This document shows positions 35,626 to 45,318 of a DNA stretch of 64,000 nucleotides, piece after piece. The notes below the pieces were generated by a model. That model was not told the origin of the DNA, did not search any database, and saw only the letters and a program-made list of their open reading frames with translations. Position 1 is the first letter of the stretch, and every line of letters begins with the position of its first letter. The DNA is from Pelagomonas calceolata (Eukaryota; Sar; Pelagophyceae; Pelagomonadales; Pelagomonadaceae). The stretch spans positions 3,748,501 through 3,812,500 of the forward strand of contig CAKKNE010000002.1 of NCBI GenBank assembly GCA_918797485.1, in the 5' to 3' direction. Position numbers and translations under genes: made by a program.

Positions 35626-38600
35626 TTACCAGTCTATCACGCGCTTCTGCTTCCAGCCGATGACCTTGAGCTCGCCGGGCTTGACCAGGCCTGTGAGCCA
35701 CATCATCCGCCGCTGCATCCACTTGCCCAGCGCGGCGACGCGCGTCGCCCGCGTCGCCTCGTGGCCGCAGTGGCCGCCGCGCTGCGTCCGCGTGAGGAAG
35801 AAGCGCTTGATCAAGTGGTTCACGCTCTCGAAGCCCTGGTTCGAGTAGCGGTACAAGTTCCGGTACTTTCGCAAATAAGCAGTAATGTGGCCCGAGCCGA
35901 TGTGGAAGTGTTCGTGAGGCCTTCGCCGTGAAAGTCGTCAGTAGCCGATGGTAGGTCTCCTGGGCGAGGTCGTCGGCTTTGGCAATCTCGACGTCCGTGA
36001 GATCTTCTCGTTTTCGATATAGCACCATCAATTCCTCGTAGCCGCGGACGAGGTCGAGGACGACCCGCCGCTTGGCGTCGTCCGGGAAGCACGCGCCGAT
36101 GAGCCGTGCCGACGTTAGCAAAGATCTTCCGGGCGCGGCCGCAATTCAACGGATGGCCTCGACGGAATCTTCGTCCTTGGAGAGCGGCGCCGTCCACTTG
36201 CCCTCGCGGCCGTTCGGGCAGCCGAAGCCTTTCGTTCTAATCGCCCTCCAGCGGCCGCAGCTTCGCCAGGGCCACGCTCTTCTCGTAGATCAAATAAATT
36301 GTTGAGGATGAGCCGCAACGAGCGCTCGCGCGTCCGGTTTTCTAAATGCAAGACGCACGGGACCATATGCTCGACCAGGGAGATGAGCGCATCAGAATTT
36401 GGCGTGGCGTGTTCTAATTGCGCTTGAAGTTCGTAATATTGGTCAACCAATTTCAGGCGCGTCTTCTCGACGCGCGAACCGAGGTTGCCCGTCACCGCCA
36501 GGCCGAAATCAACAAGACAATCGTTCACGACCAGCGAAAATTGCGTTTTTTGTGCTGGGGTCGCAGTTCGACAGTCGAACTTTGCGTAAAACCCGTTTTG
36601 GTTGGGGTTTTCCAATTCCAAGCAATGCTGACCGCAATAAGCAGCGAAGCGCGCGTGCAAGTGGGCCGAGGTGCCGCCCGCATCGAGCCCAGCCTCCGCG
36701 GCGAGCTCGCGCAGCTGCGCCGCACTTAAAGTCTTGGCCTCGCGCATGTAGCGGTAGGCTGGGGGCAGCTCCCTCTGAGCTCCGTGAGCGCAGCGGCAGC
36801 CGTAGCGCGCCACTCGTCTACGGCAGCCGGCGTCGACATCTCCGCGTGGTAGCACACTAACCGACCCGCTGCTCTGCAGACGTCGCAAAGGTCGTCAACT
36901 ACCTTGGGCGTCGTCATCTGCCTGTTGGTCTGCGCGCAACAATAACACGGCCGCGCGTTCTCCGACGTCCCAGTCGCGAAGCCCTTCTTCGACACCGTCT
37001 GGAGGTTGGCCATGTCGCCCGAGCAGACGTAATCAACGTGAACGGCGCGGCCCTCTGCCTCTGACTGGTAGACACCATCGGTTTGCGCCGTCGCCGCTGT
37101 ACTGAAGTGATCCGTCACGTCGTCTAAAGCTTCGTACAGGGGCGGCTCTCGTGGCCAACGGCTAACGTAGTAATATGAACCCGATCAGGCGACTGGAAGT
37201 CGGTGATAGGCTTGCCAGTGATCGGTCGACCGCGCGGCTGTCGTTGACGTGGATCCCTTGCATCGTAAAGTCGTCGCTTTTCGTGATGTTGCTGCCGTCT
37301 TGCGTGCCTCTGATCCTCCGCGGATCCGCGGACTGCGTCCAGTCTCAAGGGCCGCGCTACTGCTTTCCGATGACGTCGAGGACCGCGCCCGTCGCAATGC
37401 CGACCGCCTCGTAAGTGCCGTCGCCCGCGGACGTTTCGTAACCGAAACCTTGTGGCCATCAGCAGCAACCTCTCGACCAGCTTGGCTGTTTCCTGGAGCG
37501 CGAACTTCGTGGGGAATAACAGCATCACGTGCTTGCCCAACGTCTCCCCGAGCGCAACGAGAGCCGCCCGCTCTCTGGCCCGCATGGCCTCGCTCGCAGC
37601 GTAGTTCCCCGTCATCTCCACGTCCATGGTCTTCAGTAGTTCGGCTGGAGAGAAAATCTCCTGGAGGCGCCGGTACTCCGCGCACGCAAAGTGAGCTCGC
37701 ACGAGGCCAATCTCCCCCCGCCCGCGAGAGTGTTGACACCACGCGTAGTCGGCTAGGAGACGCAGACACTTCTGTTGCTTTCTTTTGAGCGTACCACCAC
37801 AAATTCTACTGAGAAAGTCGCCGACGGCGTGGACCACGGGCCACAACGACTCGCCTTCGAAGTCCGAATCCGGCGGCGGCTCCTCCGGTAAATACGCAAC
37901 ACGAGAACCCAGCCAGGCGCCTCGAAGCCGTCGAAGGCCATAAAGCTCGAGGTTGAGCTGGCTTTGTTTCTTTTTCAAATCGGCGACTTCAGTTCTCTGC
38001 GCGTCGAGTTGCCGCTGCAACTCGCGCGTGTTTGTCCGGAACCCCTCCTCCAATCGCCGCCGCTCCTCGTCTAGCCGCGCCGCCGCGCGTCGCTCACAGT
38101 CTATTTTCCATAGTTCTTTCTCTTGTGAAAATTTGGCTCTAAGGCGATCAACGTCGCGCCGTCGTGCCGCTCTCTCCGCGGAGAGCGCGTTCGCCTCGCG
38201 GTCCAGAGAGAGAAGCATAAGTCTTGCCGAGTCGGTGGCGCTCCTCGCGAAGACTGCGTCCTGTCTGTCGCGTAGCTCCGCGTGGGCCGCGACGGCCGCC
38301 GCGCGCGCGCGGCTTCCGCGCGGTCGCACGCCGCGAGCGCGTCTTCGGCGCGCTGCTCTAGGGCCATTAAATCTCGTCGTGTCACGGGCCGTGGTACTGG
38401 CGCGACTTCGTCGAGGTCGACCACGTCTTCGTCCGGCACGAGCAGCTCAGCATCATCAACCGGATCCACGCGCGTGACCTTCTCGCCGGGCGTCGTGTAC
38501 ATCCTAGGCCGCGCGGACGTCGGGCGCTTCTCGCCGGACCGCGCCGTCGTCTTCGACGGCTTGCGCGGCGCTCGGGGCGGCTGCTTCCTCTTGCACTGGA

Positions 38601-38928
38601 ACTTCTCCTCTGGTCGCGGGAACGGCGGCTCGACGCCATCGGGGTACTCCTCGAGCGCGCGCGCGCGGTTCTGCACGGCTGGCAAGAAGTAGATGCACCG
38701 CGGCTCCTTATCAATTTCGTACGACTTCCGCCAGTACCGACCCTCGGCATCAAAGGTCACCCTTGTCCTCGCGGTGGGACCGAGCGCCGCGTTGAGCGCG
38801 GCGCGCGTCGCCACGCCGTCCATCTCCATGAGGAGCTCGTCGTCGCTGAGGAAGACGTCCCCCTCCGGCATTGGCAGGGCGTCGAAGATGTGCTGATCGT
38901 CCGCCGCGGGCTTCCACACCCGCGGCAT
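35626..38928 (-). pseudogene. Gene B of the convergent unit, unrecognised (damaged, several frames)
   Basis: The block opens MPRVWKPAADDQHIFDALPM with an acidic start, then a basic Pro/Arg stretch and a long coiled coil (about 37.9-38.25 kb). A helical part follows near 37.5-37.9 kb, containing CLRLLADYAWCQHSRGRGEI. Near 36.2-36.75 kb is a helix-extension-helix-like AKTLSAAQLRELAAEAGLDA (SAP-like), and near 35.63-35.87 kb is RYSNQGFESVNHLIKRFF with RTQRGGH. The last motif recalls the C-terminus of repetitive, transposon-associated proteins in other eukaryotes, but I cannot name the family. Coding signal is split over several frames, so this copy looks broken. Confidence 0.4.
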
Positions 38929-39231
38929 CGTGGCAGCACCAACGTTCTCGGGCTGTGAACAAGTTATTAAAACTTGATTAGAGTATGCTGCGCAGCAGCT
39001 GCGTGTGGGCTGCCTCCCCCAATCAAGTTTTAATGCGATGCAGCTGGACCGAGATCGCAGCGCTTTTAGCAGCGCCGCTGGGCGCTCAGCTACCCCCTGG
39101 TTTTCCTACAAGTTACTGCAATACATAATGTAACTAGGGGGGCTTGGTATCCTACCAGTAGGCCGTAGTGGTTACTTATGGTACTACCCCCCCACAGACC
39201 CGCACTAAGGGACAACAGGACACGTTAATAA
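38929..39231. other. Intergenic with a long hairpin
   Basis: 303 bp between the start of gene B and the end of the reductase-rhodanese gene. It contains the hairpin 38966-39034. No other feature was recognised. Confidence 0.4.
38966..39034. repeat. Inverted repeat, 14-bp perfect stem
   Basis: ATTAAAACTTGATT at 38966-38979 and its exact reverse complement AATCAAGTTTTAAT at 39021-39034 enclose 41 bp rich in GCAGC words. It stands directly outside gene B, so it could mark the end of that unit, or be a transcript-end hairpin. Confidence 0.85.
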
Positions 39232-40695
39232 TCACCCCGCGTACGGTACGAGCGGGAGACCCGCTGCGCGCCACGCGTGGATGCCTCCGGTCACGTTGAC
39301 GGCGCGCGCAAATCCCGCGGCGCGCAGCACCGCTACGGCCGAGGCGGAGCGATTGCCCGACCGGCACCCGACGTAGATCTCCTCGCCCCGTCGGAACTCG
39401 AGTTCGACGTCCTCGAGGAAGTCCGCGGGCGAGACGGGCTCGCGGTCGCCGTTGTGAGGGAAGGGAATGTTGACCGAGCCCTCCACCACGTCCTCGGCGA
39501 CGAACTCCATCTCGCTGCGGCAGTCGAGGTACCGGGCGCCCCCGGCTTCCAGCGCGCGCTGGGCACTCGCGCACGTCGCTTCCGGTGGCGCCAGCTCCGG
39601 TGGCTCTGTCGCCTCCGGCGGCGCCGGGGCCTCGCGCGCCTCGAGCGCCCGCGCGAGGCCGTCGACGTCCTCGACCGACCGCACGCCCACCGACACCCGC
39701 GCGAGCGGCCGGGCCAGGGCGTCGCGGAGGGCCCACGCCTCCAGGCGCTCGCCGTCGCGGAGCGGCGCCGCGGCCGCCGCGCAGCGCGCGGCCGCGTCGC
39801 GCGCGGCCAGGTCCGCGTTCGCGCGGACGGCCCGGCCGTAGGCCTCGAAGTAGCCCTGGAGCACGTCGGCCGAGGCCTCGTCGAGGGCCTCGAACTTGGC
39901 GTGGAGGAGCGGCACGAGCTGCGTCGCGATCTCGTGCTCCCACCGCTCGAACGAGTCGAACTGCGCCAGCGACGCGTTCAGGTCGCCGACGAGCTGCCGG
40001 ACCCAGGCGCAGCCCTCGACGACGTCGGCGTCGGCGCCGGCGGGCGCCTCGAAGTGCGCCAGCGCCCGCTGCGACGCCGGGACGTAGCCCGCGAGGTCCG
40101 CCGCGCCCGCGGCCGGCGACGCGAAAACGCCGCCCGTCGCCAGGTTCCGGAGCGGCGCGCAGCCCAGGAGCTCGACGCCGCGCGCGGCGAGCGCGGCCTG
40201 GCTCGCGCGGAGCGCCGCCGCGTCCGCCGGCGTCGTCGGCAGGCGCAGCGGCCCGTCGAGCGCCGCGTCCCACCAGTCGTGCTCCACCGCGCCCGCGTCG
40301 CGGCTTGAGACGCCCACCGCCCGCGCGCCGCCGGTGGCGCGCACCGCCGCGGCCGCCGCCTCGACGACGCGCCGCCGCTCGTCGCGCGGGACCTCCTCGG
40401 GCCCGTGCAGCAGCGCCGCGTCGAGCGGCCGCCCCAGGAGTTCGGCGCACCGCTCGACCTCGGCCGCGACGCGGTCGGCGGCGAGCGAGTGCGCGATCCG
40501 ACCGTCCTGCGCGGCGAAGTAGCCCACGCGCGCGACGACGCGCGCGCTCGCGTCCGCCTTCGCGAACGCGGCCGCGGCGGCCCAGCAGCGCGCCGCCGGG
40601 CCGGGCAGGTCGAGCACCCGCGCGAGGCCCTTCGCCGCGGCACGGTCCAGGATCTCCGTGCCCGCGACGCGGGCGCAGTTGAGGGCCAGCTTCAT
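39232..40695 (-). CDS. Aldo/keto reductase-like domain fused to a rhodanese domain
   Basis: 487 aa from MKLALNCARVAGTEILDRAA at 40695; an extra 7 residues are possible from 40716. Residues 1-200 look like an aldo/keto reductase TIM barrel: ARVGYFAAQDGRIAHSL, VERCAELLGRPLDAALLHGP. The usual AKR catalytic Asp-Tyr-Lys-His set is not obvious, so this half may be degenerate. A helical linker follows. Residues about 375-485 are a rhodanese fold: ARYLDCRSEMEFVAEDV, NIPF, and the active loop YVGCRSGNRSASA with the persulfide-forming Cys, ending GGIHAWRAAGLPLVPYAG. The role is probably sulfur transfer or thiol chemistry coupled to a redox step; the substrate is unknown. Confidence 0.75.
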   Translation of the reverse strand: MKLALNCARVAGTEILDRAAAKGLARVLDLPGPAARCWAAAAAFAKADASARVVARVGYFAAQDGRIAHSLAADRVAAEVERCAELLGRPLDAALLHGPEEVPRDERRRVVEAAAAAVRATGGARAVGVSSRDAGAVEHDWWDAALDGPLRLPTTPADAAALRASQAALAARGVELLGCAPLRNLATGGVFASPAAGAADLAGYVPASQRALAHFEAPAGADADVVEGCAWVRQLVGDLNASLAQFDSFERWEHEIATQLVPLLHAKFEALDEASADVLQGYFEAYGRAVRANADLAARDAAARCAAAAAPLRDGERLEAWALRDALARPLARVSVGVRSVEDVDGLARALEAREAPAPPEATEPPELAPPEATCASAQRALEAGGARYLDCRSEMEFVAEDVVEGSVNIPFPHNGDREPVSPADFLEDVELEFRRGEEIYVGCRSGNRSASAVAVLRAAGFARAVNVTGGIHAWRAAGLPLVPYAG

Positions 40696-40874
40696 AGTTA
40701 TGACTGCCGCGTGCACCGACGCCGGATGGCTTTTTTAGTAGCTTGTTATGACTCCTCGTTGCTGATGCAAGCAGCAATACTCAAACGCTGCCTCGTAAAC
40801 GCTGTCGACTTCGCGACTTCGAATCCGTGAAAACGGTACGGCCCGGGCTCGATGTAAGATGCCGAGGTCTAGGC

Positions 40875-40895
40875 CTAGTTTCTTTAGACCGCTAG
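40875..40895 (+). repeat. Repeat R1, degenerate copy
   Basis: CTAGTTTCTTT then AGACCGCTAG, 21 bp, differing from the consensus by two or three bases and one deletion. Confidence 0.55.
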
Positions 40896-41104
40896 CTCTA
40901 TCTCTTGACGGCGGACGGATAGCCCATCGAACAGGCCAAGGCACGTCACTGCTCGCAAACCGGCCGGCCTCTGCTCGGAGCGAAACCTCGCACCGTTCGT
41001 GTCTGGGTTCTCGGGGGTTGGGGCGCCCGGTGAAACAACACCCGGCTCTGTCGCCAATCCCTACAAGACACAGTGGCGAAGCGCTCGGGGTCCGGTCTAC
41101 CTGG

Positions 41105-41177
41105 GGGTTCAATAAGCGACTCTCTCTTTCTAAGCGCTAGGACGCCACTCTATGGACTAGTCCTAGCACCGTAACAG
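41105..41177 (+). repeat. Repeat R4, copy 2 (longest)
   Basis: Begins GGGTTCAATAAGCGACTCTC, then TTTCTAAGCGCTAGG, a 15-bp spacer and GGACTAGTCCTAGCACC. The first part matches 11704-11740, and the last part matches 14809-14830 on the other strand. Confidence 0.75.
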
Positions 41178-41220
41178 ATAATCAACGACCGGAGATGGCA
41201 AAAACAAAGCCTTAAGCCCC

Positions 41221-42091
41221 CTAAGCCTCTTCGTCCATCTTGTCGGCGCGGCGCTCCGCCCGCCGGTTGTACACCGGGCAGCCCGGCACACAGCGGCAGC
41301 AGCACCAGAGCAAGCAGGTGCAGAACAGGACGAAGGCGAGGCAGACGGAGACGACGGCGTTGATGTTCAGTTCGAGGCAGTCCCCCCTCTTCTCGGCGCA
41401 GCACCGCCTGCGGGGCGCCGCGTCGGGTCGGCGGCGCGGGGAAGGGGACGCGGCGGCGGCACTCCTCGAAGCACCCCTTGGCGTCCTTGCGATCGCGCCA
41501 CTGAGACTGGTCCGGGTATTCTCGCTCGAGCGTCGCCTCATCCTTTTCCCAGACCCCGACGGCGCCCGACCAGCGGAAGGGGAAGTTTCTGTATTCCTTC
41601 ATTTCCCAGAGCCGCTTGGTGCTGTTCCAGGACGCCCCCTCCGTCTTTTCCAGGACGTCCTCTCCGTCGTCTTGCTCAGAATAGTTCAGGAGGTAGATGT
41701 CCGAGCCCGCGACATGGTATGCTTTTTGCGTGCCGTCAACGCCGCGGACGACGGTCAGCACGTTGCCGTCGGTCGAGGTCACTTTGAGGACCTCGTCGTC
41801 GATCAAGATGTATTTGCAGACCGAGGCACAGAAGGCTGCAGCATTGTCCACCAATACTTCCGTGTCCTTCGGAAGGAGAGCTACTGGTTCTCCGTCCTCG
41901 TCCACGTTCGAAAGCGTCGTCACCTTACCGGTTTTGCTGTACTCGTCGGGGGCCTTCTGCTCGCCCTGTTCGCAGATCCGGCAGTCGTCGTTGTACTGGT
42001 CCCCCTTGGCCCCGAGATACTTTTCAGGCCAATCCGCCGCGCGAGCCGTCGCGGCGACGAGCGCGCAGACGAGCGGGCCGCGGCATCTCAT
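41221..42091 (-). CDS. Spliced type I membrane protein, unrecognised
   Basis: Two exons, 41463-42091 and 41221-41407, with a 55-nt GT-AG intron at 41408-41462, give 271 aa. Without splicing, the frame ends in unlikely Arg/Leu-rich sequence; with it, a clean membrane protein appears. The start at 42091 gives the signal peptide MRCRGPLVCALVAATARA; an upstream extension to 42256 does not. The lumenal part (about 20-200) has paired cysteines (CRIC, ASVCKYI) and a beta-rich stretch with GNVLTVVRGVDGT. After RCCAEKRGDCLELN comes one transmembrane helix, VVSVCLAFVLFCTCLLWCCC, then a short basic tail. No family was recognised. It presumably resides in the secretory pathway or plasma membrane. Confidence 0.75.
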
Positions 42092-42753
42092 GGCGGCCGT
42101 CGTAGGGCCGGGGCCCGTCTCGCTTGGGAGGAAGGCTGCCCCGGGCGGGCGGCGGGTCCGAATCGCGCCCCGCTGTATCGCACCCGGCCGCGCGCGGCTC
42201 TGTGCTGCGACAGCGTCGAATGAATCGAAGCGGCAACGTGCCGGGTTTAGTCGCAAGGCAGCGCGATATTGTACCTGACCATATTATTTATTAAAAATAT
42301 TATTCGAATATTATTTAATATTATTCGATATTATTTAACAGGCATAATAGTAAAAAAAATGGTACTCCTCCTAAAAACCGCGCGCGCGGGGCACCCCCCC
42401 CCTCGGGCCGACCCCCCGCGACGGCCCATTACCGCACTCACCGGGTGTCCCCCGCCCCGTGCACCCCTCGGCGACGTGCCTGGGGCCAAAGGCAGCCCCA
42501 GACGCCAGTATTTTCCCAATTCAGCCCGTTTTACCAAAATTACCCGCACCATAAAATAATTTTTTTAAATTATCCTTAATTAATAAAATACAAATAATAT
42601 TGATAAAATATAAATAATATAATATAATTCGAATTGAATTTTGAAAAATATGGTATTATAGGTACAATACAGCGCGAAAGCCAGTGCCCCCCGCGCACCG
42701 CGACCGCCGACGGCGCGGCGCGGGACTACGAGTACTACGAGTCGCGACCCGGC
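42092..42753. other. Intergenic with an AT-rich island
   Basis: 42270-42370 and 42540-42670 are almost pure A/T, with repeated TATTATTCGATATTATTTAA-like words, on either side of a C-rich patch (42380-42480). This contrasts sharply with the GC-rich flanks. No gene was recognised. It could be an insertion or a spacer. Confidence 0.5.
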
Positions 42754-44172
42754 TTACTGCACCACGAGCCCCGCCGGCCCGCTCGTCGACTGCGACGGCA
42801 GCAGCGTGAAGCCCATGGCGTCGATCTCCTGCGAGGGAATGCCCAGGTCCACGAGCTTCTGCGAGTACGTGCGGAGCGCGTCGTTGTACGCCTTCTGGGC
42901 CCGCACGCGGTCGTACTTCGCGTCGCGCAGCAGCTCGTTCTTCCGCGCCAGGTCGCCCTCGAGCTCGGCGTGCGCGCGGCCGAGCGCCTCCGCGTCGAGG
43001 CCCGCCGCCGTGACGATCTGCGCGGTCTGCGCCGCCGCGTTGTCCACGGCCTGGCGCATCGTCGTCACCTTTTGTTCCAGGAGCACGTTCCCGACGTTCG
43101 CGCGCTGCCGCGCCTGTTGCACGGTCTGCTCGAAGGCGGCCCGCAGGCCGTCGCGCTCGATGATCGTCGCATGCGCCTCGTCCTTGAGCGCCGCGTGGGA
43201 CCGTTCCAACTTCTTGAGTCTATCTTCCAAGACCTTCATGCGGTTCCGCGAGTTTCGGAGCGAGAGCTTGTCCTTGTCCCGATCTCGTAACCTCGCCCGC
43301 AGCGCCGCGACCTCGGCGACGGCCACCGTCAGGGGCTCGCGCAGCTTGGCGTTCTCGGCGCTCACGTCCTTGGTGGTCACCTTATTTTGTTGCGCCTTCT
43401 CGCGCATGTCCTTGACCTCCGTTTTTAGGGACGTGATTAATTTCAGGTTGTCCGAGGTTATCGTATTATAGTACTGCTTCATCTGCCCGAAGGCCTTGTC
43501 GTGGTTCCTTATGAGATCATTGATGTGTAAATTTTTTCTCTCCTCGATCTCGTGGATGTGCACCTTGCGTCTCATCTTCAGGTCCGTCTCGAGCTGCTCG
43601 AGGCGCTTCTGGCACTTGGAACCGAGCTCCACAATCTCCTCCTCGAACTCCAACCTTAGATTCTTCAAGTTCTTGGCGTGCTGCTCCCTTAGTTCTCGCA
43701 CTTCCTCCGCATTGGAAATTTCCCTTTCTCCCAACTCCGTCCGGATGGACGTCTTCGCCTTCTTGAGCGCGTGCGTCCGCTGCTCGTGGGCCTCCTTCTC
43801 CTCGGTGTCGAAGTGCTTCGTGTCCTCGCCCACACCTCGCAACGCGTGGCGGTGCTCGTACTCCAGGTGGCGCACCTTCTGGAGGTAGACCCTCAACTCG
43901 ACGCGGTGGTTCTCCTCCATGAGCTCCATGTCCCGGTCCTTCTTCGCAATTTCACCTTTCACGTCCTCGACCTCGCTCCTACTTATGTCGTAGAACTGCT
44001 GGAGCGCGTCCCTCTCCAACTGGACGTAGTTCCGGTCCAGCGACTTCTTCGCGAGCGTCTGTTTGAGTAAGGGCACGACCTCCCGCAGCATCTCGAGGTC
44101 CATGGTCTCGTACTCATTCACCTCGTCGGGGGGCTTCTCGTCCTTCTTGCCCTTCTTGCCCTTCTTGCCCAT
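42754..44172 (-). CDS. DRC4: DRC4/GAS8 nexin-dynein regulatory complex subunit
   Basis: The frame encodes 472 aa, the usual length. DRC4 (GAS8, trypanin) is a coiled-coil subunit of the nexin-dynein regulatory complex that links doublet microtubules in motile cilia. The protein opens with lysine-rich MGKKGKKGKKDEKPP and is then almost wholly coiled coil. Diagnostic strings are LERDALQQFYDISRSEVE, IHEIEERKNLHINDLIRNHD, KAFGQMKQYYNTITSDNLKL and ITSLKTEVKDMREK. The DRC4 signature is the NHDKAF-YYN-IT-NLKLI stretch. The C-terminus is short and non-coiled. Its presence implies a motile flagellated stage. Confidence 0.95.
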   Translation of the reverse strand: MGKKGKKGKKDEKPPDEVNEYETMDLEMLREVVPLLKQTLAKKSLDRNYVQLERDALQQFYDISRSEVEDVKGEIAKKDRDMELMEENHRVELRVYLQKVRHLEYEHRHALRGVGEDTKHFDTEEKEAHEQRTHALKKAKTSIRTELGEREISNAEEVRELREQHAKNLKNLRLEFEEEIVELGSKCQKRLEQLETDLKMRRKVHIHEIEERKNLHINDLIRNHDKAFGQMKQYYNTITSDNLKLITSLKTEVKDMREKAQQNKVTTKDVSAENAKLREPLTVAVAEVAALRARLRDRDKDKLSLRNSRNRMKVLEDRLKKLERSHAALKDEAHATIIERDGLRAAFEQTVQQARQRANVGNVLLEQKVTTMRQAVDNAAAQTAQIVTAAGLDAEALGRAHAELEGDLARKNELLRDAKYDRVRAQKAYNDALRTYSQKLVDLGIPSQEIDAMGFTLLPSQSTSGPAGLVVQ

Positions 44173-44588
44173 GGTGTTGTTTTATGCGGCGCTTTGCGGT
44201 CTGCTAGTAGAGGGCTGCCCCTTCACGTATTTTGGCTGCCCGGCGCGTCGGAGGAGCTTGGGAAGAGCTTGTGAAGGGCTTGGCCTCTGAGCTGCCTCCG
44301 TCCCGCCGCGGCGTTGCTCAAAACGCGTATGCCTGCAGCGGCGCAGCCCAGTTTCTAGAAGGATAAGGGCAGTTTCATGAACTTACTAGCCTGGGGTCTA
44401 ATATTAGACGCATCTTCGGGGGGGGGTGCTGAGGCGGCTCTGCGTCGAAGGAGGCGAGCTGTTATGAAAAAACGCAAGGACCGGCCGCCGACGAATCGGC
44501 GACGCGCGGGGTCCCTCCCACGAGTATTCGCACCGTGACGGACGGCATCCGCCAGGCGTAAGGTTCACCTCACAAAACACACTTACGG
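44173..44588. other. Intergenic, 0.42 kb
   Basis: Upstream DNA of DRC4 and downstream DNA of the lysine-rich gene. No repeat family member, RNA or gene was recognised. Confidence 0.35.
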
Positions 44589-45038
44589 CTAGCGCTCGGA
44601 GACGGCGTTCATGTAGCGCAGCATCTCGCGGCGGCCGGCGTCGCGCGCGCGGTCCTCGGCCGACTTGTCGACCTTGAGCTTGATCCGCTTGCCCGAGACG
44701 GCCGAGCGGACGACGTCGCTCCCCGAGGAGGACGAGGACGAGGACGAGGACGATGCGGACCGTTTCCGTTTTCGCTTCTCCTTCTTCCGGCGCTTCTTCT
44801 CCTTCTTCCGTTTCTTTTTTTCGCGCTTGCGCTCCTTCTTCTCCCTGCGCTTCTCGCGGCGCCGCTTGGCGTCGCGGCCGCCGAGCGACGAGGCCGACGA
44901 CGACGACGCGTCGTCGCGCCGGCTGCGCGACAATTGCGCGGCGGCGTCCGGGTAATAGCCCGTCGCGCCGTCGCGCGTCGTGAAGACCATGCCGGCACGT
45001 GGGCCGGCATATCGTGCCGCGGGCTCGAAGGCAGGCAT
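44589..45038 (-). CDS. Lysine-rich small nuclear-type protein
   Basis: 149 aa from MPAFEPAARYAGPRAGMVFT at 45038; an upstream Met at 45176 adds unsupported sequence. The N-terminus has GMVFTTRDGATGYYPD. The middle is an extreme Lys/Arg/Glu helix of about 45 residues, then a ten-serine run with acidic neighbours (a likely CK2 site). The C-terminus KVDKSAEDRARDAGRREMLR looks conserved and helical. This pattern is common in small RNA-processing or nucleolar proteins, but I do not recognise a named family. Confidence 0.6.
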   Translation of the reverse strand: MPAFEPAARYAGPRAGMVFTTRDGATGYYPDAAAQLSRSRRDDASSSSASSLGGRDAKRRREKRREKKERKREKKKRKKEKKRRKKEKRKRKRSASSSSSSSSSSGSDVVRSAVSGKRIKLKVDKSAEDRARDAGRREMLRYMNAVSER

Positions 45039-45318
45039 GCTTAAGCTGCACCCAAAGCTGTCCACCGCTGTGATGTGGGACGACGATGCGTGGAAGTTTA
45101 GCAGCGCTCGTTGACAGCCTAGAGGAGGCGTCGAAACGCGGCGTAGGGGACCAAGCTGAGACCGCCCGCCTGTCAAAAAGTCAATCGATCAGAAAAACCC
45201 GCGCACAGGCTAAGACCATGTTAACACCAGGCCTAGGGGAGTCCAAGGAGATACGCGTCGTTAGGCGTTCGATCAGGTCAGTCGGGGGGCAGCAGAGGGG
45301 GCAGCGGGGGGAGCGCGC

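Larger units (their letters stand above)
33978..38928. mobile_element. Candidate decayed mobile unit with two convergent genes
   Basis: Between two host genes lies a plus-strand coding block (to 35617) and a minus-strand block (from 38928 down to 35626) whose stops are only 8 bp apart. Both are unlike the host genes around them in having their coding signal spread over more than one frame, which fits a damaged element. Clear terminal inverted repeats were not found; a 14-bp-stem hairpin lies just outside the right end at 38966-39034. The class is unknown, and I did not reconstruct either product. A tandem pair of decayed host genes remains possible. Confidence 0.4.
40696..41220. other. Intergenic, 0.52 kb, with R1-like and R4 repeats
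   Basis: Holds a degenerate R1 copy at 40875-40895 and the fuller R4 copy at 41105-41177. No gene was recognised. Confidence 0.45.

Noticed and set aside
40800-40830. TTCGAATCC-like word suggesting a tRNA T-arm
   Set aside because: No acceptor stem, D-arm or anticodon arm can be folded around it. No tRNA was seen elsewhere in the window.
41417-41458. A 42-nt GT-AG alternative intron in the membrane-protein gene
   Set aside because: Its length is a multiple of three, so it cannot join the two coding frames; the 55-nt choice does.
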